Shown: positions 52,249-58,381 of the stretch, piece after piece | Layout: the number at the start of each line of letters is the position of its first letter | How positions within the stretch are numbered: the stretch's first letter is position 1 | From: Sphingopyxis terrae subsp. terrae NBRC 15098 | Lineage (GTDB): Bacteria > Pseudomonadota > Alphaproteobacteria > Sphingomonadales > Sphingomonadaceae | NCBI RefSeq assembly: GCF_001598815.1 | Contig: NZ_BCZQ01000032.1 | Coordinates: 1-58,381, forward strand | Direction of reading: 5' to 3' | Length of the DNA: 58,381 nucleotides | The notes under the pieces: model-generated | Database searches by the model: none | Seen by the model: the letters and a program-made list of their open reading frames with translations, nothing else | Told to the model about the DNA's origin: nothing | Made by a program: the position numbers and the translations under genes

Positions 52249-52683
52249 ATGGCACGCCCGCGCACCAAGACTCGGAGAATGACCGTAAAGGAGCTTGTCC
52301 GGCAACAGCGGGGCGAGCTTTATGCGACAGGGCACCAGAATCTCAACATGGCGCTGCCTTCGGGGCTGATCGACGAGATCGACACCTTGAAGAAGCGGTA
52401 TCGGCTGCGCTCTCGCGATGCCGTCGTCGCCCGGATCATCCGCAAGTGCATGGCGACCGTCAGTCCCGACGACTTCGTGCAGCGTGCGGCCGATGGCGAT
52501 GCGACGCTGCGCCGCATTTCGCCGATCGTCGCGAACGAACTGGCTGACTATGTGCAGCAGGTTCAACGCCGCTTTCGGAATATGCCTTATGGCCCTGTCT
52601 TCGAAATGATTTTCGCCGAGATTGGCAGCGACCTTTCCAACCCTGCTGTCCAGCTTGAACTCATCCAAGGCGGTGAGCAGTGA
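52249..52683 (+). CDS. Putative DNA-binding plasmid protein upstream of repA
   Basis: A 144-residue protein: a basic N-terminus (MARPRTKTRRMTVKELVRQQ), then NLNMALPSGLIDEIDTLKKR and LRSRDAVVARIIRKCM, a strand-helix-helix pattern like RHH proteins. The C-terminal half (ELADYVQQVQRRFRNMPYGP) is helical. It precedes repA by 127 bp on the same strand behind a hairpin, and may control copy number or partition. The precise role is unknown. Confidence 0.65.
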   Translation: MARPRTKTRRMTVKELVRQQRGELYATGHQNLNMALPSGLIDEIDTLKKRYRLRSRDAVVARIIRKCMATVSPDDFVQRAADGDATLRRISPIVANELADYVQQVQRRFRNMPYGPVFEMIFAEIGSDLSNPAVQLELIQGGEQ

Positions 52684-52692
52684 TGGTGAGCC

Positions 52693-52716
52693 GCTCGGCC
52701 TCGATCGCGGCCGAGC
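52693..52716 (+). terminator. Hairpin between the RHH-like gene and repA
   Basis: GCTCGGCC and GGCCGAGC form a perfect 8-bp stem around TCGATCGC, starting 9 bp after the stop at 52683. Confidence 0.55.
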
Positions 52717-52740
52717 GCGTGCAGTTAGAGTCGGCCGGAA

Positions 52741-52791
52741 TGGTTCTCGAAAGCACGAAGATCGCCTCCCCGTTCGTGCTTTCGGGGACCA
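52741..52791. promoter_or_regulatory. Inverted iteron pair, probable repA operator
   Basis: TGGTTCTCGAAAGCACGAA (52741-52759) faces TTCGTGCTTTCGGGGACCA (52773-52791), whose reverse complement TGGTCCCCGAAAGCACGAA differs at two bases. Inverted partial iterons directly before rep genes are the usual autoregulatory target of iteron-type initiators; repA starts at 52811. Confidence 0.85.
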
Positions 52792-52810
52792 TTAGAAAGG
52801 CGGCGCCGGC

Positions 52811-53671
52811 ATGACGACGCTCCCTACGACTCAGGGCGAGCTTTTCAGCCTTGATAGCCCGTTGCTCACCGAGGTCCGCGGCGAGCGATCATTGATGGCC
52901 TATCCATTCTTTGCGCTGACTAAAACGGCGTGGATGAAGCCGCTGGCCTATAGGACGGACGCCGTTTCCATCGAGATTGGGCCGGGTCCGCGCGGTGTCG
53001 CGACTATCTACGACAAGGAAGTCCTGCTTTATATTGCGAGTCTGCTTGTAGCAAAGCTCGACTCGGGCGAGAAAGTCTCGCAGGACTTCTACTTTACCGC
53101 GCACGACCTGTTTCGCGTAACCGGGGTCAACAGCTCAGCCCGATCCTACGCCCGCCTATCGGACGCGCTTGAGCGTCTGCAAGGCACGCAGATCAAGACC
53201 AACATCGAGGCTGGTGGCGAGGGCGAGGCGGGTTTCTTCTCCTGGCTCTCCGAAGCGCGGTTGACCTATACCAAGACGCGCACCGGCGATCGGCGTCTCA
53301 AGGCGGTCCGCGTCCGGCTCTGCGACTGGCTCTATCGCGCGATCTTGCGTGACCGGGAAGTTCTCGATTACTCGCCGAATTACTTTCAGATCGGGCCTGT
53401 TGAACGCCGTCTTTATGAAGTCGCGCGCGCTTCGTGCGCAAATGGCGCTATTGACGTCGATATCGAAGACCTACGTCTGCAAATTGGGTATCAAAATCCC
53501 GTAAAGAATTTTCGCCATGCTTTGAAGGGCATAGCGGAAGAGGACTCTATACCCGATTATCGCATCGTATTAGGTGATAATACCAACGAGGACGTTAAGA
53601 GAAAGCGCGGCCCTCGCGCCGGCTCCGCCAAGGTGACGATCATCCCGAGGACCACCGCACCCCCATGCTGA
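52811..53671 (+). CDS. repA: Replication initiator RepA (RPA family)
   Basis: A 286-residue initiator of the RPA (Pfam RPA/RepA) type: SLMAYPFFALTKTAWMKPLA, VSIEIGPGPRGVATIYDKEV, FTAHDLFRVTGVNSSARSYA and LDYSPNYFQIGPVERRLYEV are its landmarks. It binds the 19-bp iterons before and after its gene and opens the origin. The ATG is at 52811. The tail (KRKRGPRAGSAKVTIIPRTT) is basic. The inverted iteron pair upstream implies autorepression. Confidence 0.94.
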   Translation: MTTLPTTQGELFSLDSPLLTEVRGERSLMAYPFFALTKTAWMKPLAYRTDAVSIEIGPGPRGVATIYDKEVLLYIASLLVAKLDSGEKVSQDFYFTAHDLFRVTGVNSSARSYARLSDALERLQGTQIKTNIEAGGEGEAGFFSWLSEARLTYTKTRTGDRRLKAVRVRLCDWLYRAILRDREVLDYSPNYFQIGPVERRLYEVARASCANGAIDVDIEDLRLQIGYQNPVKNFRHALKGIAEEDSIPDYRIVLGDNTNEDVKRKRGPRAGSAKVTIIPRTTAPPC

Positions 53672-53723
53672 TCGCGGTGCGCCTGGCTAGTGATTCGGTC
53701 AAACCCGATAGCCGCGCACAGAA

Positions 53724-53827
53724 TGGTTCTCGAAAGCACGAACAAACGGTTCTCGAAAGCACGAAGGGGGCGCCTTTCGGTTTCCGAAAGCACGAGTTTT
53801 TGTGCCTTCGGTTCTCGAAAGCACGAG
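53724..53827 (+). repeat. oriV: Iterons of the vegetative origin (oriV)
   Basis: Four direct copies of GGTTCTCGAAAGCACGAA or close variants occur at 53724-53742, 53747-53765, 53778-53796 (GGTTTCCGAAAGCACGAG) and 53809-53827. Start-to-start distances are 23, 31 and 31 bp. They follow repA directly. I see no clear DnaA box in the next 100 bp, and the AT-rich opening site is not obvious. Confidence 0.9.
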
Positions 53828-53942
53828 TTTCCGATGCTTCCGCGCTCCCGCGCGGGCTGTCATTCATTGTCATGAAATTGCGGGGCCGAAGGGCGGCCCC
53901 CGCCAATCCAAGGGGTATGTGGGCCGTGAGCACATAAACGAA

Positions 53943-53964
53943 TGCCCGGCACGAAGGCCGGGCA
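53943..53964 (+). terminator. Hairpin downstream of the origin
   Basis: TGCCCGGC and GCCGGGCA form a perfect 8-bp stem with a 6-base loop (ACGAAG). Together with GGGGCC-GAAGGGC-GGCCCC (about 53882-53898) it is the only structure seen in the gene-free stretch 53828-54117. Confidence 0.5.
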
Positions 53965-54117
53965 CCCGATGAACTAGGAGCATCGTCGCCAAACGATGCC
54001 AAGGGCCATCAGACAGCCCCTCTCCTAGAGCATTTCGAGCGCAGGCTCAAGGGATGCGCGATTCGCGCCACGCATCTGCTTTGTTCGCTGACGGCCCCTT
54101 GCACGAGGGGACGAACG

Positions 54118-55161
54118 ATGGACTTTACCCTGCGACAATCGACGGTGCCGGCTGACTCCGTGGTGGACGAGCTGCGCGCCGAAGGGATTTCCTACGAAGA
54201 CATTCGCACCGCACTGGACTTGCAGGCTACCCAGCGGCAGTCCGGCGTGCCGGTTCTGCCCCTGCGCGTGATATGTGGGCTTGAGCAGCACAAGAGCACC
54301 AGCAGCAATGTCCTCCTCAACGCGACCCGCGCGATCGTCGGCACCCCCAAGGGGGGGCGGCCGACTGGCGGGCTCCACATCACGCGCCGCAAAATATGGG
54401 CGAACAGCGTCCGGACCGAAAGCGCCGAGGAGGCCGACTTCGCCCAGCGCCTCGGGAACGATCTTCGCAAGCGGCTCTATGTCGCCGGCGAGCTGACCTT
54501 CAACCTTGGTCGCAAGCTGGCGAGCGAAGCCCGCGCTGGCCTGCGTACCCTTACGGAGAGGGAGGAGGCCCTGGTTCAATTCACGCAGTCGTGTCAGCGC
54601 GTCCTCACGGCCATGCTGCGGCGTGAGCAGGGCCGAAAAGGCTGGCTGACCCCCGATTATGAGGCGATCATGTCGTGGACCGGCCTCTCGCGTTCGACCG
54701 TGCATCGCTCGCTCGGCATCCTGAAGGCGATCGGCCTGGTCGACTGGATCAGGCGCTTCATCTACTCGCGTGACGACACGAACGGCGCGCGCTCCGAGCA
54801 GACCTCCAACCTTTATCGCTTCGCGCTTCCCCAATGGCTGGCGAAGCTGATCGGCCTTCACGTCCCCATCCCTGACGACGAGGAGGTGCGCCGCGAAACC
54901 GTTCTGGAGGATCATGCGGCGATGCTCGCCAATACGTCGGGCGGCGAACGGCGTCGGCTGATGCCTGAAGATCCCAAGGCCCGCACCGACCTCGCCAATG
55001 CCGCCTTCCGGCTCGATCAGCGTCAACGTCTCGAACTCGCAGCCCGTGAGTGTCAGAAAAACACTGCTCCTCTTAGGAAGTCTATATATTCTAAGAAGGG
55101 AGAAGCGGAATCGGCCTGGACGGCCGATACGTTTAGCCCTGACGGGCCCCGCCTAGCCTAA
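54118..55161 (+). CDS. Winged-helix replication-associated plasmid protein
   Basis: A 347-residue protein following oriV. Residues 180-215 form a winged helix (DYEAIMSWTGLSRSTVHRSL, then GILKAIGLVDWIRRF), as in plasmid replication and DnaD-like proteins. The N-terminal part (DELRAEGISYEDIRTALDLQ) is helical; the C-terminal 70 residues are charged. Homologues on related plasmids are often labelled replication protein, but no initiator activity is evident. It could help load replication proteins or be a second regulator of copy number. Confidence 0.65.
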   Translation: MDFTLRQSTVPADSVVDELRAEGISYEDIRTALDLQATQRQSGVPVLPLRVICGLEQHKSTSSNVLLNATRAIVGTPKGGRPTGGLHITRRKIWANSVRTESAEEADFAQRLGNDLRKRLYVAGELTFNLGRKLASEARAGLRTLTEREEALVQFTQSCQRVLTAMLRREQGRKGWLTPDYEAIMSWTGLSRSTVHRSLGILKAIGLVDWIRRFIYSRDDTNGARSEQTSNLYRFALPQWLAKLIGLHVPIPDDEEVRRETVLEDHAAMLANTSGGERRRLMPEDPKARTDLANAAFRLDQRQRLELAARECQKNTAPLRKSIYSKKGEAESAWTADTFSPDGPRLA

Positions 55162-55427
55162 CCGCATCGCCAAAACCGCAACCTCACCGACTGGATCAAC
55201 TGTCGGACCGTCGCCTGCGGCGCCGGAATGCTCCCCAGCGGGAGCAAGCGGCTTGACCTGCGCTCAAATGGCGACCGTCGTGGCTCCCGATCGTCGAAAT
55301 CGGGATCGAAGGCGACGAGATCGCGCGTTTGATAGGCCAGAGGGAAATACTGGCGCTCAATTTCGCGCTCGGACGCGCCTCGGCGGATCGCCATCCCATC
55401 ACCCGTCGGCGAAAAATCTCTGTCCAT
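55158..55427 (-). CDS. Possible small hypothetical protein (89 aa)
   Basis: A 270-bp minus-strand frame in the 294-bp gap between two plus-strand genes. It starts MDRDFSPTGDGMAIRRGASE and includes DLVAFDPDFDDREPRRSPF. Composition is protein-like at first and Arg-rich at the end. No family, and no strong ribosome site, so this is only a candidate. Confidence 0.3.
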   Translation of the reverse strand: MDRDFSPTGDGMAIRRGASEREIERQYFPLAYQTRDLVAFDPDFDDREPRRSPFERRSSRLLPLGSIPAPQATVRQLIQSVRLRFWRCG

Positions 55428-55455
55428 TTTCGTCCTATATTGTTATTTGGACACC

Positions 55456-56322
55456 ATGACGCACACGCCGGAAACAGCAGCGCGTAAGATCGTCGCGGAC
55501 CTGAAGGGCACATGGCATCGCAAGCATGGCATGGTCCGGTGCCCCGCGCACGCTGACAAGACGGCTTCGCTGTCCGTCACGCCGGGCCGCAAGGCAGTCC
55601 TTTTCCATTGTTTCGCCGGCTGCACCCAGGACGAGATCATCTCGGCGCTGCGCGACCAGCGTATCAATCCGGCGATCGACGCGCCCAGCTCGGCGCCGGA
55701 AGCCCCCGCGCGCGACCTCACTCCGCTCGCCGAGGATATTTGGACCCGCGCCATGCCGATCGCCGGCACCCCGGCCCAGCTCTACGCGGACGGGCGCGGC
55801 ATCGGCCACACCACGATCGCCCGATATTCGCCAAGCGTCATGACCTATGAGCGAGGCCGCAGATTGCTCCTGCCGGCGCTGCTCGTACCGATGCACGAGG
55901 GCCGGAGATTTCGGGCGCTCCTGCGCATATTCATCGATCGCGATGGCCAGAAGGCCCGCGCCCTGGAGGAGCCCAAGCGCACGCTCGCCGACCCGCGCGG
56001 CAGTGTCGTCCAGATCGGCGCCCCGCCCGATGATACGATGAACCTGGCCGAAGGCTATGAGGACGCCGAATCCGCGATCGTGCTCAACGACCTTTCCGGC
56101 TGCGCGGCCGTGTGCGGCGTCGAACGCTATCGCGAGATCTACATTCCCGACCATGTGCGTCGCATCGTGATTTACTCGCAGCACGGAAAGGCCGCGGCCG
56201 AGGGGATCGAGCGCGGCCGGGAAAACCTCACCCGCAATGGCCGATCGGTGGTCATCGTCCCCCCTCCCCCCCGTTGCGACTGGAACGACGCCTTGATGGC
56301 GAAGCTGGCTGCCCGCGCTTGA
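55456..56322 (+). CDS. Primase-like CHC2/toprim protein
   Basis: ATG at 55456, 288 residues (TTG at 55447 is an alternative). A zinc-binding start (MVRCPAHADKTASLSV, then VLFHCFAGC) matches the CHC2 finger of DnaG and plasmid primases. The toprim part begins at MNLAEGYEDAESAIVLN with the general-base Glu. The segment aligning with the metal-binding DxD reads IVIYSQHGKAAAEG, lacking both acids, so primase activity is doubtful. It may prime or bind incoming single strands. Its TGA overlaps a TTG for the next gene. Confidence 0.75.
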   Translation: MTHTPETAARKIVADLKGTWHRKHGMVRCPAHADKTASLSVTPGRKAVLFHCFAGCTQDEIISALRDQRINPAIDAPSSAPEAPARDLTPLAEDIWTRAMPIAGTPAQLYADGRGIGHTTIARYSPSVMTYERGRRLLLPALLVPMHEGRRFRALLRIFIDRDGQKARALEEPKRTLADPRGSVVQIGAPPDDTMNLAEGYEDAESAIVLNDLSGCAAVCGVERYREIYIPDHVRRIVIYSQHGKAAAEGIERGRENLTRNGRSVVIVPPPPRCDWNDALMAKLAARA

Positions 56323-56969
56323 GAGCGCGGGCGCTTCTCGGCGGCTTCGCGATACTCGTGGCCGTTATGCTTTGGCACCGGCCTTCGGCCGATCACCGTG
56401 CCCCACGGCCGAACGATCCGACCGGCTGCGCCGCGACAGGAGCGACGCAATTTTGTGATGCCGTCGCCGGCTTCTCAAAATCGCTCCGCAGTCCGATCTT
56501 GCCCTTCAATCGCGCGAGCATCCTTCCGCCCCCCGAAGTCACCGGCGCCGTCGATCCGGCCATCAATCAGGCCAATATCGACGCCACGATTTGCCGGCCC
56601 GGATATGCGAAAGCGGCGCGGCCTCCCTATTCGATCACCGGGCCGATGAAGCGCCGCCTTATGGATCAGCAGCATCCTGGCGAAAGCATGGCTAACTATG
56701 AGCTTGACCACCTGATCCCCATTTCCATCGGCGGCGCTCCGCTCGACATGAAGGATTTGTGGCTGCAACCGCGTCTCGGGCAGGCGAACGCGGCGGACAA
56801 GAACGTCCTGGCGTATGTGCTTTGGCGGTTGGTCTGCACGCATCAGGTGCCACTCGAAACCGCGCAACAGGCAATTAGCCGGGATTGGACGAAGGCGTAT
56901 CAGACCTACGCAACGCCGGAAAACATCGCGAAATACCATTTCCGTCATGATGAACAGCGAGCGGATTAG
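56319..56969 (+). CDS. HNH-like nuclease with N-terminal membrane/signal segment
   Basis: The likely start is TTG at 56319 overlapping the preceding stop, or GTG 56358 or ATG 56367 further in. Residues 5-17 (ALLGGFAILVAVM) are hydrophobic and suggest export or anchoring. The core YELDHLIPISIGGAPLDMKD then LWLQPRLGQANAADKN is an HNH-type beta-beta-alpha metal finger, with DH as catalytic pair and N as the third residue. Related secreted HNH proteins occur on many plasmids. Possible roles are periplasmic DNA processing or competition. Confidence 0.7.
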   Translation: MRARALLGGFAILVAVMLWHRPSADHRAPRPNDPTGCAATGATQFCDAVAGFSKSLRSPILPFNRASILPPPEVTGAVDPAINQANIDATICRPGYAKAARPPYSITGPMKRRLMDQQHPGESMANYELDHLIPISIGGAPLDMKDLWLQPRLGQANAADKNVLAYVLWRLVCTHQVPLETAQQAISRDWTKAYQTYATPENIAKYHFRHDEQRAD

Positions 56970-57020
56970 CTCAATTATTTCCCGTTTTCTTCGTGTCATT
57001 TGTTGAAGGAGGAGAAGACT

Positions 57021-57353
57021 ATGCCGAGGAACATCGCAGAATTTCGGGTTATCGGGAATGTGGGCAATAAGCGCGAGCGCGACAAGGTGACGTATGTAAG
57101 CGTCGGCGCGACCTACAATCGCCGGGATGGTGAGGAGTGGAAGAGCGAGACGCTCTGGAATAGCGTGGTGTGCTTCTCAAATGTCGCCCAGCAGGCCGCA
57201 AATGCGGAGAAGGGAGACCTGGTGCATGTGACGGGCCGCGTGCGCGAAAGCAGCCATGGTGAGCCCGACAATCTGCAATATCGGACGGAATTGATCGCCG
57301 ATACCTTCTCGATCCTGGCAAAGTCCGACAAGCAGGATCAGGATCAGCAATAA
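57021..57353 (+). CDS. ssb: Single-stranded DNA-binding protein, plasmid copy 2
   Basis: A 110-residue OB-fold SSB with an excellent ribosome site (AAGGAGGAG). MPRNIAEFRVIGNVG, ETLWNSVVCFSNVAQQ and GDLVHVTGRVRES mirror SSB copy 1 at 8248, but many residues differ, so this is an old paralogue or separate acquisition. The tail (KSDKQDQDQQ) lacks an acidic tip. Next to the conserved leader and DUF3768 gene, it fits early expression after transfer. The 541 bp that follow (57354-57894) hold a lone iteron and the leader, but no gene. Confidence 0.9.
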   Translation: MPRNIAEFRVIGNVGNKRERDKVTYVSVGATYNRRDGEEWKSETLWNSVVCFSNVAQQAANAEKGDLVHVTGRVRESSHGEPDNLQYRTELIADTFSILAKSDKQDQDQQ

Positions 57354-57515
57354 GATGCAAGGGCGGGGGCGGCCTTCGGCACGGCTCTATCTACGCTGCG
57401 CTCCGACCGAACCCGCAAGCGGTTTCGTCCCATCCGGGTGACGATCCTCGCCTGAAACGGACGGCAAGCCTTCGGGCTTGCCGGCTCCCTATTCCCGCCT
57501 GCCCAGAGAGTGCAG

Positions 57516-57534
57516 CGGTTCTCGAAAGCACGAA
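57516..57534 (+). repeat. Lone RepA iteron
   Basis: CGGTTCTCGAAAGCACGAA is identical to the oriV iteron at 53747-53765, in the same orientation, 3.7 kb away and just before the conserved leader. Confidence 0.85.
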
Positions 57535-57540
57535 CGAGGT

Positions 57541-57894
57541 GAAGCGAGATCCGCGTCGCGGATCGCGGCGCTGATGTGCGCGGCCCCAAGTTGGCCGCGG
57601 CCGTGACGCTGCGCGGCAGAATGCCGCAATACCGACGGCACCGCTTTGGCGGCGCTGAGGATGAAGGGGGCGCCGCCCCCCTCTGTGCAAGGGCTGGACC
57701 GTCTCCGCGCGTGACGCGCTCCGCTTGGCGATCGGGGCGGTCTCCCCACCCTTCCGCGCCTGCGGCTTGTGCAGGGCGGGCGATCCCCCTCCCCCCCGAT
57801 CGGCCCCATTTGCCCATTCACCCCCCGCTCTCGGCGAGGGCCAGAAGTCGATGTGAGCCATCGCCTTCGGCTCTATTCCAGAAAGGGAAACACC
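57541..57894 (+). repeat. Conserved hairpin-rich leader, copy A
   Basis: The leader runs up to the DUF3768 start. Hairpins: GATCCGC-GTC-GCGGATC, GGGGGCGCC-GCCCCCC, GCGATCGGGG pairing with CCCCGATCG, and GAGCC-ATCGCCTTC-GGCTC. The last 250 bp are nearly identical to copy B (13938-14200, inverted), and the first blocks recur in copy C (3005-3290). CAGAAAGGGA at the end is the ribosome site. Frames through it are Pro/Arg-rich and not protein-like. Confidence 0.8.
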
Positions 57895-58269
57895 ATGCAG
57901 AACGCTCCCGACCGCGCCGCGCATATCGAACGCATCGCCGCGCTGAACGACACGTTGCGGGCTAACATTACGAAGCCGACCGGCCTTGATCGCATCGTCA
58001 TGACGGCGGGGATCGCCGGGGGCATCGGCGACGTGACGACGTGGAGCGGATGGCGCAAGCGGGCCGAGCTGCTCCGGACTGTGCGCGATTTTGACGCCTT
58101 CAGCCCTGACAGCCCCGAGCGGGATTTCGGACGGTTCGAGTGGCAGGAAGCCGTCTGCTATTTCAAAATCGACTATTACGACCCCTCTCTTGAGTGGGGA
58201 TCGGCGAACCCGGCTGACCCGGCAGTCACAGCCCGCGTCCTGACGATCATGTGGGCCTACGAATACTGA
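57895..58269 (+). CDS. DUF3768 family protein
   Basis: A 124-residue DUF3768 protein. FDAFSPDSPERDFGRFEW, then KIDYYDPSLEWGSANPAD, then TARVLTIMWAYEY are the family's conserved end; the start (AALNDTLRANITKPTGLDRI) also fits. Function unknown, but the family is common on alphaproteobacterial plasmids. The ATG at 57895 follows AGAAAGGGA in the conserved leader; upstream in-frame codons belong to the leader. Confidence 0.85.
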   Translation: MQNAPDRAAHIERIAALNDTLRANITKPTGLDRIVMTAGIAGGIGDVTTWSGWRKRAELLRTVRDFDAFSPDSPERDFGRFEWQEAVCYFKIDYYDPSLEWGSANPADPAVTARVLTIMWAYEY

Positions 58270-58328
58270 TAGACCGGCGCGGGCGGCCCCCTCGCCGCCC
58301 CGCCTTTCCCAAAGGAAAGGAATCTCCC

Positions 58329-58381
58329 ATGCCGCAGGCATTGACCAGCCCCGAGGGCATTCCGCTCGCGACCGTCCTACG
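58329..58381 (+). CDS. Start of an unknown gene, truncated by the window end
   Basis: GGAAAGGAATCTCCC precedes the ATG, and 17 codons are readable (MPQALTSPEGIPLATVL). IPLATVL could be the beginning of a ParB-like domain (IPLxxLV), but the fragment is too short to assign. Confidence 0.5.
   Translation, partial: MPQALTSPEGIPLATVL

Noticed and set aside
53724..53827. CRISPR-like array
   Set aside because: Repeats are 19 bp with gaps of 4-13 bp, follow repA and match the inverted pair before repA, so they are iterons.
53665..53937. Plus-strand frame through the iterons
   Set aside because: It merely translates the repeated GGTTCTCGAAAGCACGAA units; no ribosome site and no protein-like composition.
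57391..58341. Long minus-strand frame opposite leader A and the DUF3768 gene
   Set aside because: Arg/Pro/Gly-rich translation of GC-rich hairpins; the plus strand carries a recognised family with a good ribosome site.

Overview
This GC-rich window reads as a large conjugative plasmid (or an integrated copy) from an alphaproteobacterium. I infer Sphingomonadales from the RPA-type RepA, the VirB/VirD4 apparatus, the VirD2-like relaxase and a LexA box of the alphaproteobacterial form GTTC-N7-GTTC. Both ends cut through genes: the C-terminus of an ArdC-like protein on the left, and the first 17 codons of an unknown gene on the right.

Layout. (1) 1-14.5 kb is the mobilisation and leading region: ArdC, a VbhA/Fic pair, small unknown genes, an SOS-controlled umuDC, a serine resolvase with a res-like site, an SSB, a ParA/VirC1-like ATPase, a candidate oriT at 10.68 kb, an RHH accessory protein and a relaxase. 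(2) 14.2-35.8 kb is cargo. It holds a TraR/DksA-like protein, a bestrophin, a cyanide-insensitive-type cytochrome bd with its DUF2474 peptide, FrmR, a LysR regulator, an SDR, glutathione-independent formaldehyde dehydrogenase, FrmA, a VOC protein, FrmB, NDH-2, a DUF3422 protein, UvrB, a short class-II-like UvrA, a DyP peroxidase with its encapsulin, a PRC-barrel protein and ParDE. (3) 35.9-50.65 kb is a complete T4SS on the minus strand (VirD4, VirB11 to VirB1, EexN, an LPD7 protein and a VirB1-like/M15 fusion), with a resolvase-derived putative regulator divergent from it. (4) 51.4-58.4 kb is replication and establishment: two XRE proteins, RepA with iterons, a winged-helix protein, a primase-like toprim protein, an HNH nuclease, a second SSB and a DUF3768 protein.

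How it works together. The cargo looks like a formaldehyde-response module. FrmR-type operators (ATACT-N7-AGTAT, C-rich core) lie before frmR, before cydAB, before frmA (a facing pair) and near the TraR-like gene. FrmA and FrmB, plus the separate FdhA, oxidise formaldehyde. NDH-2 and cytochrome bd could burn the resulting NADH, and UvrA/UvrB could act on formaldehyde-damaged DNA.

The other main idea concerns transfer. A T-DNA-border-like nic motif predicts that the minus strand enters the recipient first, moving left. The establishment genes to the left (ssb, fic, ardC, then DUF3768 and the second ssb if the molecule is circular) are all on the plus strand, so they could be read from incoming single-stranded DNA. 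Long conserved hairpin-rich leaders precede some of them. I see no rRNA, tRNA, CRISPR array or transposase.
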